This document shows positions 26,343 to 35,092 of a stretch of 64,000 nt of DNA, in pieces. Location: NCBI GenBank assembly GCA_020073705.1, contig JAIQES010000001.1:62001-126000 (forward strand). The letters are read 5' to 3'. This DNA is from Terriglobia bacterium (GTDB taxonomy: Bacteria; Acidobacteriota; Terriglobia; Acidiferrales; UBA7541). The position numbers and the translations under genes were made by a program. Below the pieces are notes generated by a model. It did no database searches. It was not told the origin of the DNA and worked only from the letters and a program-made list of their open reading frames with translations. Each line of letters starts with the position of its first letter. Positions within the stretch are counted from its first letter, which is position 1.

Positions 26343-28261
26343 CAACGGGGCTCCGTGACTGCATCTATCAGTGCCGGCTCACCGCGCTTGACTACTTCGA
26401 TCGCTCGCCGGAGGGCTGGCCCAAGATCCTTAGGATCGGTAATCGGCCCCTGAGCGTAAACGCCCATGCCCTGTGCAACTCTTGCAAAGTCGATATTGGG
26501 ATCCTGGATCGTGGTTCCAATACCGGCGCGAGTGATGCCGCGGTTGTGCCGGTTGGCCATGCGTTGAATGTGCATGACTTCCTGGTGATACGCACGATTG
26601 TTGTGCATGACCGACAGAAGCGGAATATGGTGGTGGGCCATAGTCCACAAAATGCCTGGGGCATACATCAGGTCCCCATCAGTCTGGATACTGACGGATA
26701 GTCTGCCGTGCTTCTTGTTGGCAAGCGCGGCCCCCGCTGAAGCTGGCGCGCCGTATCCCACGCCCGCTCCGCCTGAGCCGCCGATGAACTGGTAGTGCTT
26801 ATCAAAGGACCACATCCGGAGAGGCCAGCGGCTCGCATGCCCTACGTCCGACACTAATGACCAATCCTCGTTCTTGATCTGCGCCCACATCTCCGCCGAT
26901 AGACGGGGAATGGTGATCGGGCTAGTGTCCCAGCCGTAAGTCGCCTGGCTGCGCGTCTGCACCAGAGCTTTCTGGTATGCATCAGCCAGCTTGCTACCTC
27001 GGTCTTGCAATGTCCTCTTGCGATCGTTGGTGATTGAGCGCTTCACGGCCTCAAGCAGCGAAGGGAGGGTCGTTTCCGCATCGCCTGCGATGGCCAGATC
27101 AACTTCCGGATAGCGCTGGATATCCTGATGATTGCCTTTGACATCCAGGTCGGTGGCGCTGATGCTGATCAGCTTCGCACCGTCTCGGGTTGTTGGCTTC
27201 GATGTGCGGTGCAACTGATCTCGCATCGAGTGGACAGTGCCCCAAAAGTCAGTCAACTCGAGCCCCAAAATCACATCTGCATCTGCCATAAGTGCGCGGC
27301 TGCGCTGCGTATGATTCAGGGGATGACGCGTCGGGAAGTTCAGCCGTCCCTCCTGATCGATGACCGGCGCCTGCAGCGCTTCAGCAAGTCCGATCAGGTG
27401 CATCATGCCGGCTGGGGTGCGCGCCGCGCGGTCGGCGATGATGACCGGATTTTCCGCTGCAACGAGAAGTCGCGCCGCCTCAGCTACCGAGCCCGACTCA
27501 CCTTGTGGCGGTGTCGCCAGCGCCAGCTTGGGTATGTGGAATTTGGCGTCTGGTGCGATCGGACCTTCTTGCAATTCGGAATCCGCCACCAAAAGCACCG
27601 GCATCGTCGGCGTGGTCATCGCAATCTTATAGGCCCGCACAGCGGACTCGGCAAAATGAGGAAGCGAAATCGGGAGATCATCCCATTTCAAGAAGTCGCG
27701 GACCATCGCCGCCAAATCCTGGGCGCTGTGATCCCATTCCACTCCGGGACGGCGCACCGTGGCGTCAATCGTGTTACCGGCGATGAGGTAGACCGGCACC
27801 CGGTCGCAATAGGCATTGAAGATCGCCATCGATCCATGCTGTAACCCGACATTGCTATGCACGAATACGCACATCGGCTTGCCTTCGATCTTTGCATAGC
27901 CATGGGCCATGCCGATCGCCGATTCCTCATGGCAGCAGGTAATGAACTCCGGGGCCTGATTGCCGCCGTAGTTGATCACCGATTCGTGCAAACCCCGAAA
28001 ACTCGAACCCGGATTGGAGGCAATATATTCGAAGCCCAGAGACTTGAGCACATCGACCATGAAATCGGACCCCGAGCGATCCGTTGTCAACACATCGACG
28101 TTCGAGGGATCGACCTCCTTAGGCATCAGCGGGGCGGAAGCGGATTGAACCGGCGTGGGTTCCTTCGCCCTGATTGCCGTGGTGCTCGCCACAAGCCCCG
28201 CCACACCTCCGGCAGCACCCTTCAAGAATTTTCGACGATCAACGGTCAGTTTTCTTGCCAT
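26342..28261 (-). CDS. Tat-exported thiamine-diphosphate enzyme (acetolactate synthase/benzoylformate decarboxylase family)
   Basis: 639 residues. Unusually for this normally cytosolic superfamily, the N-terminus is a twin-arginine signal: DRRKFLKGAAGG followed by VAGLVAST. The three-domain POX/ALS/BFD architecture follows: Pyr domain with ThDP-activating Glu in CCHEES (112-113) and AHGYAKIEGKP; a central domain with AARLLVAAENPVIIAD and ILGLELTDFWG; PP domain with QTDGDLMYAPG (529-531) and VMHNN (554-555), the GDG...N metal/diphosphate motif. Relatives decarboxylate 2-oxo acids or oxidise pyruvate. Coupling to a cytochrome c gene suggests oxidative decarboxylation in the periplasm (inference). 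Confidence 0.9.
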   Translation of the reverse strand: MARKLTVDRRKFLKGAAGGVAGLVASTTAIRAKEPTPVQSASAPLMPKEVDPSNVDVLTTDRSGSDFMVDVLKSLGFEYIASNPGSSFRGLHESVINYGGNQAPEFITCCHEESAIGMAHGYAKIEGKPMCVFVHSNVGLQHGSMAIFNAYCDRVPVYLIAGNTIDATVRRPGVEWDHSAQDLAAMVRDFLKWDDLPISLPHFAESAVRAYKIAMTTPTMPVLLVADSELQEGPIAPDAKFHIPKLALATPPQGESGSVAEAARLLVAAENPVIIADRAARTPAGMMHLIGLAEALQAPVIDQEGRLNFPTRHPLNHTQRSRALMADADVILGLELTDFWGTVHSMRDQLHRTSKPTTRDGAKLISISATDLDVKGNHQDIQRYPEVDLAIAGDAETTLPSLLEAVKRSITNDRKRTLQDRGSKLADAYQKALVQTRSQATYGWDTSPITIPRLSAEMWAQIKNEDWSLVSDVGHASRWPLRMWSFDKHYQFIGGSGGAGVGYGAPASAGAALANKKHGRLSVSIQTDGDLMYAPGILWTMAHHHIPLLSVMHNNRAYHQEVMHIQRMANRHNRGITRAGIGTTIQDPNIDFARVAQGMGVYAQGPITDPKDLGPALRRAIEVVKRGEPALIDAVTEPR

Positions 28262-28582
28262 CGCCCAGGTCCCCTTTGAGGAGATTTCTGCATCGCCTCG
28301 CGGCTCTTATCCCACAGACGTATACCACAAATCAATGGTTACCGGGAGCCGAATCACGTCCGGGTAGTGAGCCACCAACCTTTCCATCAACAAATCTGAA
28401 AATGTGCCCCGAGGAAGGCAGTTGCCAAATGGATGAAGAATCCGCGCTCCTTTGGGGTTTGCTGTAGCCAGGGGGATCGCAAGCCGAAAAGCACGATGCC
28501 AAAAAGAGTCCTTGTCGTATACTTTCACAGCTAACCGGAACTGGAAGGGAATTGCCAGCATCATCCGGATGGAGAGGCCCTC
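28262..28582. other. Divergent promoter region between ThDP enzyme and second permease
   Basis: 321 bp with starts facing away at both ends, so it should hold promoters for both. A TATACT hexamer at 28518-28523 could be a -10 for the permease, but no good -35 matches it. No reading frame, clear operator or RNA structure is convincing. Confidence 0.45.
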
Positions 28583-29953
28583 GTGATTAGCGAACCGCGC
28601 GCCCTCACTGTAACCGACCTGATCGACCGGCGGCCTCTGAGCCGCTTTCAAATCACTACAATCGCGTTATGCGGCTTGGTGATGGTTCTAGATGGCTTCG
28701 ACGCCCAGTCGATCGGATTCCTTGCGCCTTCCATGGCTGAGACATTGGGAGTTCCTCTAAAGGCGTTCGGGCCGGTTTTTGCTGGCAGCTTGATCGGATT
28801 GATGGCCGCTTCGATGGCGATGGGACCTGTCGCTGACCGTTGGGGGCGCAAATGGTCGGTCGTGTTCTCCACGCTCACGTTTGCGATCTTCGCGATGCTT
28901 ACAGGTCGGGCGAACACCTTCCACGAAGTCGTGATTTTCCGCTTCTTGACCGGGCTCGGGCTTGGCGGGTCAATGCCCAACGTGGTCGCTCTCACGTCCG
29001 AATACGCTCCTAAGCGTCTGCAGCACGTTCTTGTTACAACGCTCTTTTGCGGGATGCCGCTTGGCGCGTTGATCGGCGGACTGGCAAGCTCGGTGATGAT
29101 CCCAATATGGGGATGGCGATCGGTTTTCTACCTCGGCGGAATATTGCCGTTGGTGGTTTCGCTCGTGTTAATCAAAGCGCTTCCTGAGTCGGTCCGTTTT
29201 CTGGCTGTACGTGGCGGTGACCCACAAAAGATTGCGAAGATCATGGCGCACGTTGCGCCCGAGCTTGCAAATGCGCCTGTCACCAGCCTTGTTTCTCCCG
29301 ACCGGCGGCACGAGGGCCTGCCGGTCAAGCACCTTTTTACCGAAGGGCGCGCGTTTGGGACGATCTTGCTGTGGGTCCCGTACTTTATGAATCTCCTGAT
29401 TATATATTTCATCGTGAGCTGGTTGCCCGCACTGCTCCGGCAAGCTGCAATGCCCATCTCAGCAGGAGTCGCGGCAATTTCCATGTTCAGTTCCGGCGGG
29501 ATCATCGGATCTGTTGTGCAGGGACGGCTGATGAATGGATTTGGCGCCTATGCGGTTCTCCTAACAGAGTTCGTGTTGTCTACCCTGTTTATCGGCTCAC
29601 TGGCTTTCCTAACCGTTTCGTTTCCGCTCATGATGACGGTGACGTTCATTTTGGGTTGCTCGGTCCAAGCTTCGCAGTCAGGCCTCAGCGCGCTTGCCGC
29701 AAGTTTCTATCCGACGGCGATACGGTCCACGGGTGTTGGCTGGGCGTTGGGAGTTGGCCGAATCGGTTCCATCGTTGGCCCTGTGCTCGGCGGCGTCATG
29801 TTGTCACTCGATTGGAACGTGCAGCAGATATTCCTTGCGGGAGCGATCCCCGCGTTGTGTGCCGGGGCTGCGGTTCTTTTGAGCAGCCGCCTTCGCGGCA
29901 ATGCGACTGCCTATCGTCCGGAACCTGATCCGGACCGGTCAGAAGCTGTGTAG
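28583..29953 (+). CDS. Major facilitator permease, AAHS type (second paralogue)
   Basis: 456 residues, 12 predicted transmembrane helices; GTG start after GGAGAGG. It has the same motifs as the permease at 22625: VLDGFDAQSIGFLAPSM in helix 1, VADRWGRKWSVVFS, LTSEYAPKRLQH and RSTGVGWALGVGRIGSIVGP. Both share the cytoplasmic-loop segment LPVKHLFTEGRA. The paralogues flank the decarboxylase/ThDP/cytochrome genes and may import two related acids or substrate and product. Confidence 0.9.
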   Translation: MISEPRALTVTDLIDRRPLSRFQITTIALCGLVMVLDGFDAQSIGFLAPSMAETLGVPLKAFGPVFAGSLIGLMAASMAMGPVADRWGRKWSVVFSTLTFAIFAMLTGRANTFHEVVIFRFLTGLGLGGSMPNVVALTSEYAPKRLQHVLVTTLFCGMPLGALIGGLASSVMIPIWGWRSVFYLGGILPLVVSLVLIKALPESVRFLAVRGGDPQKIAKIMAHVAPELANAPVTSLVSPDRRHEGLPVKHLFTEGRAFGTILLWVPYFMNLLIIYFIVSWLPALLRQAAMPISAGVAAISMFSSGGIIGSVVQGRLMNGFGAYAVLLTEFVLSTLFIGSLAFLTVSFPLMMTVTFILGCSVQASQSGLSALAASFYPTAIRSTGVGWALGVGRIGSIVGPVLGGVMLSLDWNVQQIFLAGAIPALCAGAAVLLSSRLRGNATAYRPEPDPDRSEAV

Positions 29954-30071
29954 CAACTTACTCGCTTGTGTGGTGAAACCTCTCCCGCGCTGGAGCGGCG
30001 CCCGCGACGATGGTATTCATCAGCAGGGAGGCGCCGCAGCCACAGCACATGCTCGGTTTGCGATCCACCAA

Positions 30072-30452
30072 TTAACTCGTCTTCGACCTCGCCATCTTTT
30101 GAGCCATGAAAAACAGCAATTGCCGATCGTTCTCGCTCGCATGACCCAACAGACGGCAGAACTTCGCCAGCACTCGAGCGCTCTGGCCTGAACTGCCCCA
30201 CCCGATGTCCTTAGCGTTCTTGCGCTTCGGAAGATCCGGAAGTTTTGGAGGTTCTTCACCATCGTAAAAGAGTTGGTAAACGGGGACTTCAAGAGCGCGG
30301 GCAAACTTCTCCAGCGTCTCCACGGCAGGCACGGTGTGCCCGTTTTCGACGCGAGAAATGTAGCAACGGAGGAGTCCCGTCCTCTTTTCAATTTCGCCCT
30401 GTGACAACTTTTTCTGTTCACGCAATGCACGCAAGCGGTCGCCAATAATCAT
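30072..30452 (-). CDS. XRE-family helix-turn-helix regulator
   Basis: 126 residues. An N-terminal Cro/CI-type HTH (RLRALREQKKLSQGEIEKRT to ISRVENGHTVPAVETLEKFA) is followed by a short linker and a C-terminal helical segment (ENDRQLLFFMAQKMA). ATG 30452 is chosen because GGAGG lies about 11 bases upstream; a TTG at 30461 is too close to it. It converges on the second permease and could regulate this cluster, although no operator is identified. Confidence 0.88.
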   Translation of the reverse strand: MIIGDRLRALREQKKLSQGEIEKRTGLLRCYISRVENGHTVPAVETLEKFARALEVPVYQLFYDGEEPPKLPDLPKRKNAKDIGWGSSGQSARVLAKFCRLLGHASENDRQLLFFMAQKMARSKTS

Positions 30453-30743
30453 ATCCGTCAAAACCTCCGTCTTATATCAAAGAGTTGATTTGAATAACCA
30501 ATACGTCTAAGAGGATTAGAGCCACAACAGTATATCTTAGACTTTGATAAAGTCGCAGATATTCTTGCAGCTCTCAGCGAAGGATCCAGTGGCGCAACGC
30601 CCTCTGACGGCACATCCGACGATCGACACGGCCATCGCGATCACTCGTGCGACCAGCCGGTAGCGCCGCGACATCCAAGCGATGGGCATGGACTTGAATC
30701 GGGCCCGGGTGTTTTTCGGCCACCGCAGAAGAAACTAGTTGGC

Positions 30744-31487
30744 TCAACCCTCCGGTTTTTTTTCTGACCGCATCTTCCAGACGATTTGTCGCAGGATGCC
30801 GAGCCAGACTTCGGCGTCGCGGGCCGGCAGGTTAAGGCGTCGGACCAGGCGGCGAATCCTGTCCTCTACGTCACTAATTCGGCGCCGGTTCAGGTAGCCG
30901 CTGGCGCGCATCGCGTCGAGTAGAATCCTCGTGATCCGTTCGACCTCGCCTGCCGTTGCGGTCTTCGGCTTTTCCGGTTGCGCCGCGAACTTCGCATCGC
31001 GCACAACCTCGTAGAGGCAAACCGCCACCGCCTGTCCCAGGTTCATCGAGATATTCTCTTCGCATGTCGGAATGCGCATCAGCCAGTGGCAGTGACTGAG
31101 GTCTTCGTTCGAAAGACCGAACTTTTCCGACCCGAACAAAAGGGCGACGCGGCTCGATCCTAGATGCTTGCGAATCAGGCGCGCGCCGTATTCCAGCCGC
31201 CTGAGCGGGTGTTGCAATTCCCGGTGACGGACCGCCGTCGTTCCAACCACGAGCGTGCAATCGGCCACGGCTTCCGCCACGTTCTTGTATTCTTCCGCGT
31301 TCGCGAGCAGCGCCGAAGCGCCGACGGCGGAACGCGCCTCACGAAATGCCACCTCGTACGGGTTTACGATTCGCAGGCGTGCGAAGCCGAAGTTGCTCAT
31401 GGCGCGAGCGGCCGCGCCGATGTTGAGAGGATTGCGCGTGGCCACCAGGACCACACGCAGACGGTCGAATTGAGTCGGAGCAGCCAA
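30744..31487 (-). CDS. tRNA/rRNA 2'-O-methyltransferase, TrmJ-like (SPOUT)
   Basis: 247 residues. SpoU-type SPOUT methyltransferase that methylates ribose 2'-OH with SAM; the closest type is TrmJ, which modifies position 32 of tRNA anticodon loops. Seen are VLVATRNPLNIGAAARAMSNFG at the N-terminus, ALLFGSEKFGLSNEDL, and the knot motif PTCEENISMNLGQAVAVCLYE. The C-terminal extension (ITRILLDAMRASGYLNRR) also matches TrmJ. Divergent from the PQQ gene. Confidence 0.9.
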   Translation of the reverse strand: MAAPTQFDRLRVVLVATRNPLNIGAAARAMSNFGFARLRIVNPYEVAFREARSAVGASALLANAEEYKNVAEAVADCTLVVGTTAVRHRELQHPLRRLEYGARLIRKHLGSSRVALLFGSEKFGLSNEDLSHCHWLMRIPTCEENISMNLGQAVAVCLYEVVRDAKFAAQPEKPKTATAGEVERITRILLDAMRASGYLNRRRISDVEDRIRRLVRRLNLPARDAEVWLGILRQIVWKMRSEKKPEG

Positions 31488-31682
31488 GGATGCTTATTCT
31501 AAGGCACGGACAGCACAGTTGTTCCTTTGAATAGTTGCTTTATCACGACTTCGTGTTCGCGAGAGTGCCATGCAGACGCGCGGCAAACTGGGCTGCCACA
31601 TTGTATGCCAAGGCCAGCAGAGGTATATTGGGCGTCAGCCGGAAGTGAACTTGGAAATCTCGGATTAGGAGGCATTCCTGTG

Positions 31683-33500
31683 ATGAAGCGATGTTTGCTG
31701 ATTTTGGCCGCTCTGATCGTAATACTTTTGCCCGCAGCTGATTCCGCGTTTGCGCAGACCACGGTAGGTGTCCGGGCGTTCGAGCAATACTGCGCGACCT
31801 GCCATGGGAATCCCAGTAGCAAAGTGGCGGCGCCTGATGAGTCGCAGCTCCGGAGATTGACGTCGGAAGAAATTGAAGCGGCGTTTGGGAAGGCGCCGCA
31901 CACGAACTTTCAGGGGCTGACGGACGAACAGAAGCTTCGAATCACGCAGCGGCTTGGCGGCCGGACGCCTGGCATCGCCCAGATCGCGGACGCAAGACGG
32001 ATGTCGAACCACTGTTCGAGCAATCCTCCGATCAGCGGTCTGTCCGCTAAGCCCTCATGGAACGGCTGGGGGAATGACGCCACGACGAACGCGCGCTTTC
32101 AACCGGCGAAAGCCGCTGGCTTATCGGCCGATCAGGTGCCCCGATTAACGCTGAAATGGGCCTTTGGCTTCCCGGGCGCCGAGGAAGTCTACGGCCAGCC
32201 GACCATCGCGGCGGGACGCGTCTTCATCGGCGTGGATACCGGCGCTGTGTATTCGCTGGACGCGGCTACCGGATGCGTCTATTGGTCGTTCCAAGCGGAC
32301 GCAGGAGTGCGCAACGCCATCAGCATCGGTCCGGTGAAAGGACAAGGCTCCGCGAAGTACGGAATCTACTTTGGCGACATAAGAGCAAATGTTTACATGC
32401 TCGATGCAACTACCGGCAAACTTCTCTGGAAAGTCAAAGTGGAGGACCATCCCGTTGCGCGCGTCACCGGCGCACCGACGCTCTATCAGGGCCGACTTTA
32501 TGTTCCGGTCGCGTCCTCGGAGGAGAGCACAGCAGGCTTAAGTACGGTTTATCCCTGCTGCACGTTTCGCGGCAGCGTAGTAGCGCTGGACGCCAACACG
32601 GGCCGCAAGATCTGGAAGACTTACACAGTTCAAGAGGCGCCCAAACCCACCAGAAAGACCTCCAAGGGCATACAGCTCTGGACGCCAAACGGCGCTGCCG
32701 TGTGGAATTCGCCGACAGTTGACACCAAGCGCCATGCTCTCTATATCGGGACAGGAGATGCCTACCTCGAACCAGCGGCGAAGACAACCGATGCCATCGT
32801 GGCTTTGGATATGACCACCGGCAAGATTCTTTGGGCGCATCAAGACACGGAGAATGACGCGTGGCTGGTCGGTTGCGGATCTCAATATTCCTCAGAAAAC
32901 TGCCCGAAGGATTTAGGTCCCGATTATGACTTTGGTTCCTCACCCATTTTGCGGGCTCTGCCGGACGGGCACAGGATCTTGGTAGCCGGACAGAAAAGCG
33001 GAATGGTCTGGGGTCATGATCCCGATCAAGAGGGAACCGTACTCTGGAAAGCTCAGCTCGTCCAAGACCTGGCACTCGGTATCATTACCTTCGGCGGGGC
33101 GGCGGACGAGCAGAACGCATATTTCGGATTGAAGACAGGCGGTGTGGCTGCGGTGCAATTGACAACGGGCGATAAACGATGGTTCACACCTGTGGAAGCG
33201 CCGCCAGGCGCACCCGTAGGCGGTCAGAATGCCGCGCTAACCGTCATTCCGGGCGTCGTCTTTTCGAGCGGGTGGGATGGCGTCGTGCGCGCGTTTGCGA
33301 GCAACGATGGTCACCTTCTCTGGCAATACAACACGATCCGCGATTTCCAGACGGTGAACGGAGTTACAGCGAAAGGCGGCTCAATGGGAGCTCCGGGCCC
33401 GACGGTCGCTGATGGCGTGCTCTTCGTAGGGTCAGGATACCTCTTCGGCGCGTGGGGAGGAACCCCTGGCAACGTGCTGCTTGCATTCTCCGTCCAGTAG
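31683..33500 (+). CDS. PQQ-dependent dehydrogenase with N-terminal cytochrome c domain
   Basis: 605 residues, exported (signal LLILAALIVILLPAADSAFA). Cytochrome c domain first, with CATCH (Cys37, Cys40, His41), then a PQQ beta-propeller with repeated blade motifs such as VYSLDAATGCVYWSF, VYMLDATTGKLLWKV and VVALDANTGRKIW. The adjacent cysteines Cys291-Cys292 (VYPCCTF) recall the vicinal disulfide of quinoprotein alcohol dehydrogenases. The layout resembles polyvinyl-alcohol dehydrogenases, so oxidation of an alcohol with haem as acceptor is likely; substrate unknown. ATG 31683 or GTG 31680 follows AGGAGG. No PQQ biosynthesis genes are in the window. Confidence 0.88.
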   Translation: MKRCLLILAALIVILLPAADSAFAQTTVGVRAFEQYCATCHGNPSSKVAAPDESQLRRLTSEEIEAAFGKAPHTNFQGLTDEQKLRITQRLGGRTPGIAQIADARRMSNHCSSNPPISGLSAKPSWNGWGNDATTNARFQPAKAAGLSADQVPRLTLKWAFGFPGAEEVYGQPTIAAGRVFIGVDTGAVYSLDAATGCVYWSFQADAGVRNAISIGPVKGQGSAKYGIYFGDIRANVYMLDATTGKLLWKVKVEDHPVARVTGAPTLYQGRLYVPVASSEESTAGLSTVYPCCTFRGSVVALDANTGRKIWKTYTVQEAPKPTRKTSKGIQLWTPNGAAVWNSPTVDTKRHALYIGTGDAYLEPAAKTTDAIVALDMTTGKILWAHQDTENDAWLVGCGSQYSSENCPKDLGPDYDFGSSPILRALPDGHRILVAGQKSGMVWGHDPDQEGTVLWKAQLVQDLALGIITFGGAADEQNAYFGLKTGGVAAVQLTTGDKRWFTPVEAPPGAPVGGQNAALTVIPGVVFSSGWDGVVRAFASNDGHLLWQYNTIRDFQTVNGVTAKGGSMGAPGPTVADGVLFVGSGYLFGAWGGTPGNVLLAFSVQ

Positions 33501-33825
33501 TAGTGTCGGACATGGACTCGACTGTCGTCGAGACGTCACGTCGAAATCCCCGGGATGTATGGACCCTCGGCGGACGAGATGAAGCTCTGGCAAGCGCAGA
33601 GCGCGTGAATTCTTTTGTAGCGCAGACTGTGCTACTTGTCCGCTCGGCAAGCTCTGGTTAAGCCGATAGCCGCTTCAGAAAACTCTTGCGGGCTAAAGGG
33701 ACGGGGTGTATATCTCGTCTGCGGGAATTTCCAAACGGGAGATTCCTGGTTTCCGTGGCGGCGAAATTCGCAAGGATTCCCGCCGTTCACTTCCTTCCAA
33801 AATCTGACCATCTAAGGAGGTTCCC
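33501..33825. other. Intergenic stretch with a hairpin at 33617-33635
   Basis: 325 bp between the PQQ dehydrogenase and the GYD gene. GTAGCGCA and TGTGCTAC (33617-33635) can form an 8-bp stem with one G-U pair and a 3-base loop, about 117 bp after the dehydrogenase stop; no U tract follows. The stretch ends with the strong ribosome site TAAGGAGG. No gene is seen. Confidence 0.45.
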
Positions 33826-34170
33826 ATGCCGCATTTTCTGACCCAAGTTGCCTACACCGAACAGGCTTGGCAGTCGCTTCTTGCGAATCCCCAAAACCGG
33901 TTTGAAGCACTTCGGCCGGTGTTCGAAAAATTGGGCGGGCGGATCGTCAATGCGTGGTTTGCGTTCGGCGATTACGACGTCGTTCTCATTTCGGAACTCC
34001 CCGACAACGTAAGCGCCGCGGCCCTCTCGATTGCTGCTTCCGCAGGAGGGGCGTGCAAGTCGATCAAGACGACTCCGCTGATGGATGCAACTGAAGGCGT
34101 CGAGGCCCTGAGGAGGGCAGCGGCGTCTGGCTACCAGGCTCCGACAAGCAGACGAACCGCGACAGCGTAA
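33826..34170 (+). CDS. GYD-domain protein
   Basis: 114 residues beginning MPHFLTQVAYTEQAWQSLL, with the central ferredoxin-like core containing the family-naming FGDYDVVLISELPD. GYD proteins are small alpha/beta proteins of undefined function. The ATG follows TAAGGAGGTTCCC, one of the strongest ribosome sites in the window, and a textbook terminator follows the stop, so it is a well-expressed single-gene unit. Confidence 0.85.
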   Translation: MPHFLTQVAYTEQAWQSLLANPQNRFEALRPVFEKLGGRIVNAWFAFGDYDVVLISELPDNVSAAALSIAASAGGACKSIKTTPLMDATEGVEALRRAAASGYQAPTSRRTATA

Positions 34171-34210
34171 TTTCAGCAAATTGACGCCGCCGAATGCTGA
34201 CGGCATCCAG

Positions 34211-34246
34211 AGGGCATCCCAGCAACAGCGGGATGCCCTTTTGTTT
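34211..34246 (+). terminator. Intrinsic terminator after the GYD gene
   Basis: AGGGCATCCC (34211-34220) pairs perfectly with GGGATGCCCT (34230-34239) around a 9-base loop and is followed by TTTTGTTT. This is the clearest rho-independent terminator in the window. Confidence 0.88.
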
Positions 34247-34298
34247 CAATATGTTATGGAAGAACAGAACGCCAATCCCGTCGTTTGGACTATCTACC

Positions 34299-34327
34299 TT
34301 GCGGGTGTACGGTGGTTTTTGTATAGT
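34299..34327 (+). promoter_or_regulatory. Probable promoter of the DUF47-PiT-ribBA operon
   Basis: TTGCGG at 34299-34304, 17 bp, TATAGT at 34322-34327, between the upstream terminator and the start at 34382. No typical PHO-box repeats are visible. Confidence 0.5.
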
Positions 34328-34381
34328 CAGGGACGCCGTCCATACGTTACGCGCGCCTATATATAGGGGAGCTCCGAAAAT

Positions 34382-35008
34382 ATGCCAGGGTTGTTGAGGA
34401 AAATACTGCCGCGAGAAGACTCGTTCTTTGCCCTTTTTACCGAGCTGGCGGAAAACGTTCACGCGGCGTCAGGAGCGCTGGTAGATCTCCTGACGAATTT
34501 TACGGATGTGCCGGCAAAAGTCGAGCGCATCAAGGCGTACGAGCACAAGGCCGACGACTTGACGCACGCTCTGATCACGCGTTTGAATCAGTCGTTCATC
34601 ACTCCGTTTGACCGCGAAGACATCCACGACCTTTCCACCGCCATCGACGATGTATTGGACCTAATTGATGCCGCAGCGAGCCGCATGCTGATGTACCACG
34701 TGGACCGCGTTCGACCGGGCGTGGCCGAGCTCGCATCGACCCTGCTGGCCGCCACGGAGCAAGTCGCCGCAGCCGTAAGAATGCTCGAGAAACGCGATCA
34801 CATTCTGAATTATTGCATTGAGATCAACCGTCTGGAAAATGAAAGCGACCGGTTGTGCCGTACCCTGATCGCCCAGCTCTTCGATGAGGAAAAAGACCCG
34901 GTACAGATCATCAAGTGGAAGGAAATTATCGAAGTGATTGAGACGGCTGCGGACAAGTGCGAAGATGTTGCCAACGTGATCGAGTCCGTTACCCTGAAAA
35001 GTTCGTGA
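34382..35008 (+). CDS. DUF47/PhoU-like phosphate transport accessory protein
   Basis: 208 residues, all-helical. Begins LRKILPREDSFFALFTELAE and includes the DUF47 signatures YEHKADDLTHALITRLNQSFITPFDREDI and ETAADKCEDVANVIESV near the end. DUF47 (Pit accessory) proteins are distant PhoU relatives encoded next to low-affinity PiT transporters and thought to control them. The PiT gene starts 84 bp downstream. Confidence 0.92.
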   Translation: MPGLLRKILPREDSFFALFTELAENVHAASGALVDLLTNFTDVPAKVERIKAYEHKADDLTHALITRLNQSFITPFDREDIHDLSTAIDDVLDLIDAAASRMLMYHVDRVRPGVAELASTLLAATEQVAAAVRMLEKRDHILNYCIEINRLENESDRLCRTLIAQLFDEEKDPVQIIKWKEIIEVIETAADKCEDVANVIESVTLKSS

Positions 35009-35092
35009 GCCAGACAGATTCCAGCTGCTTCTTTCATTCGCACCGGTTTGTCCGGCCGGTGGCGTCGCGTATTGCATGGCGAGGGCTGCCCT

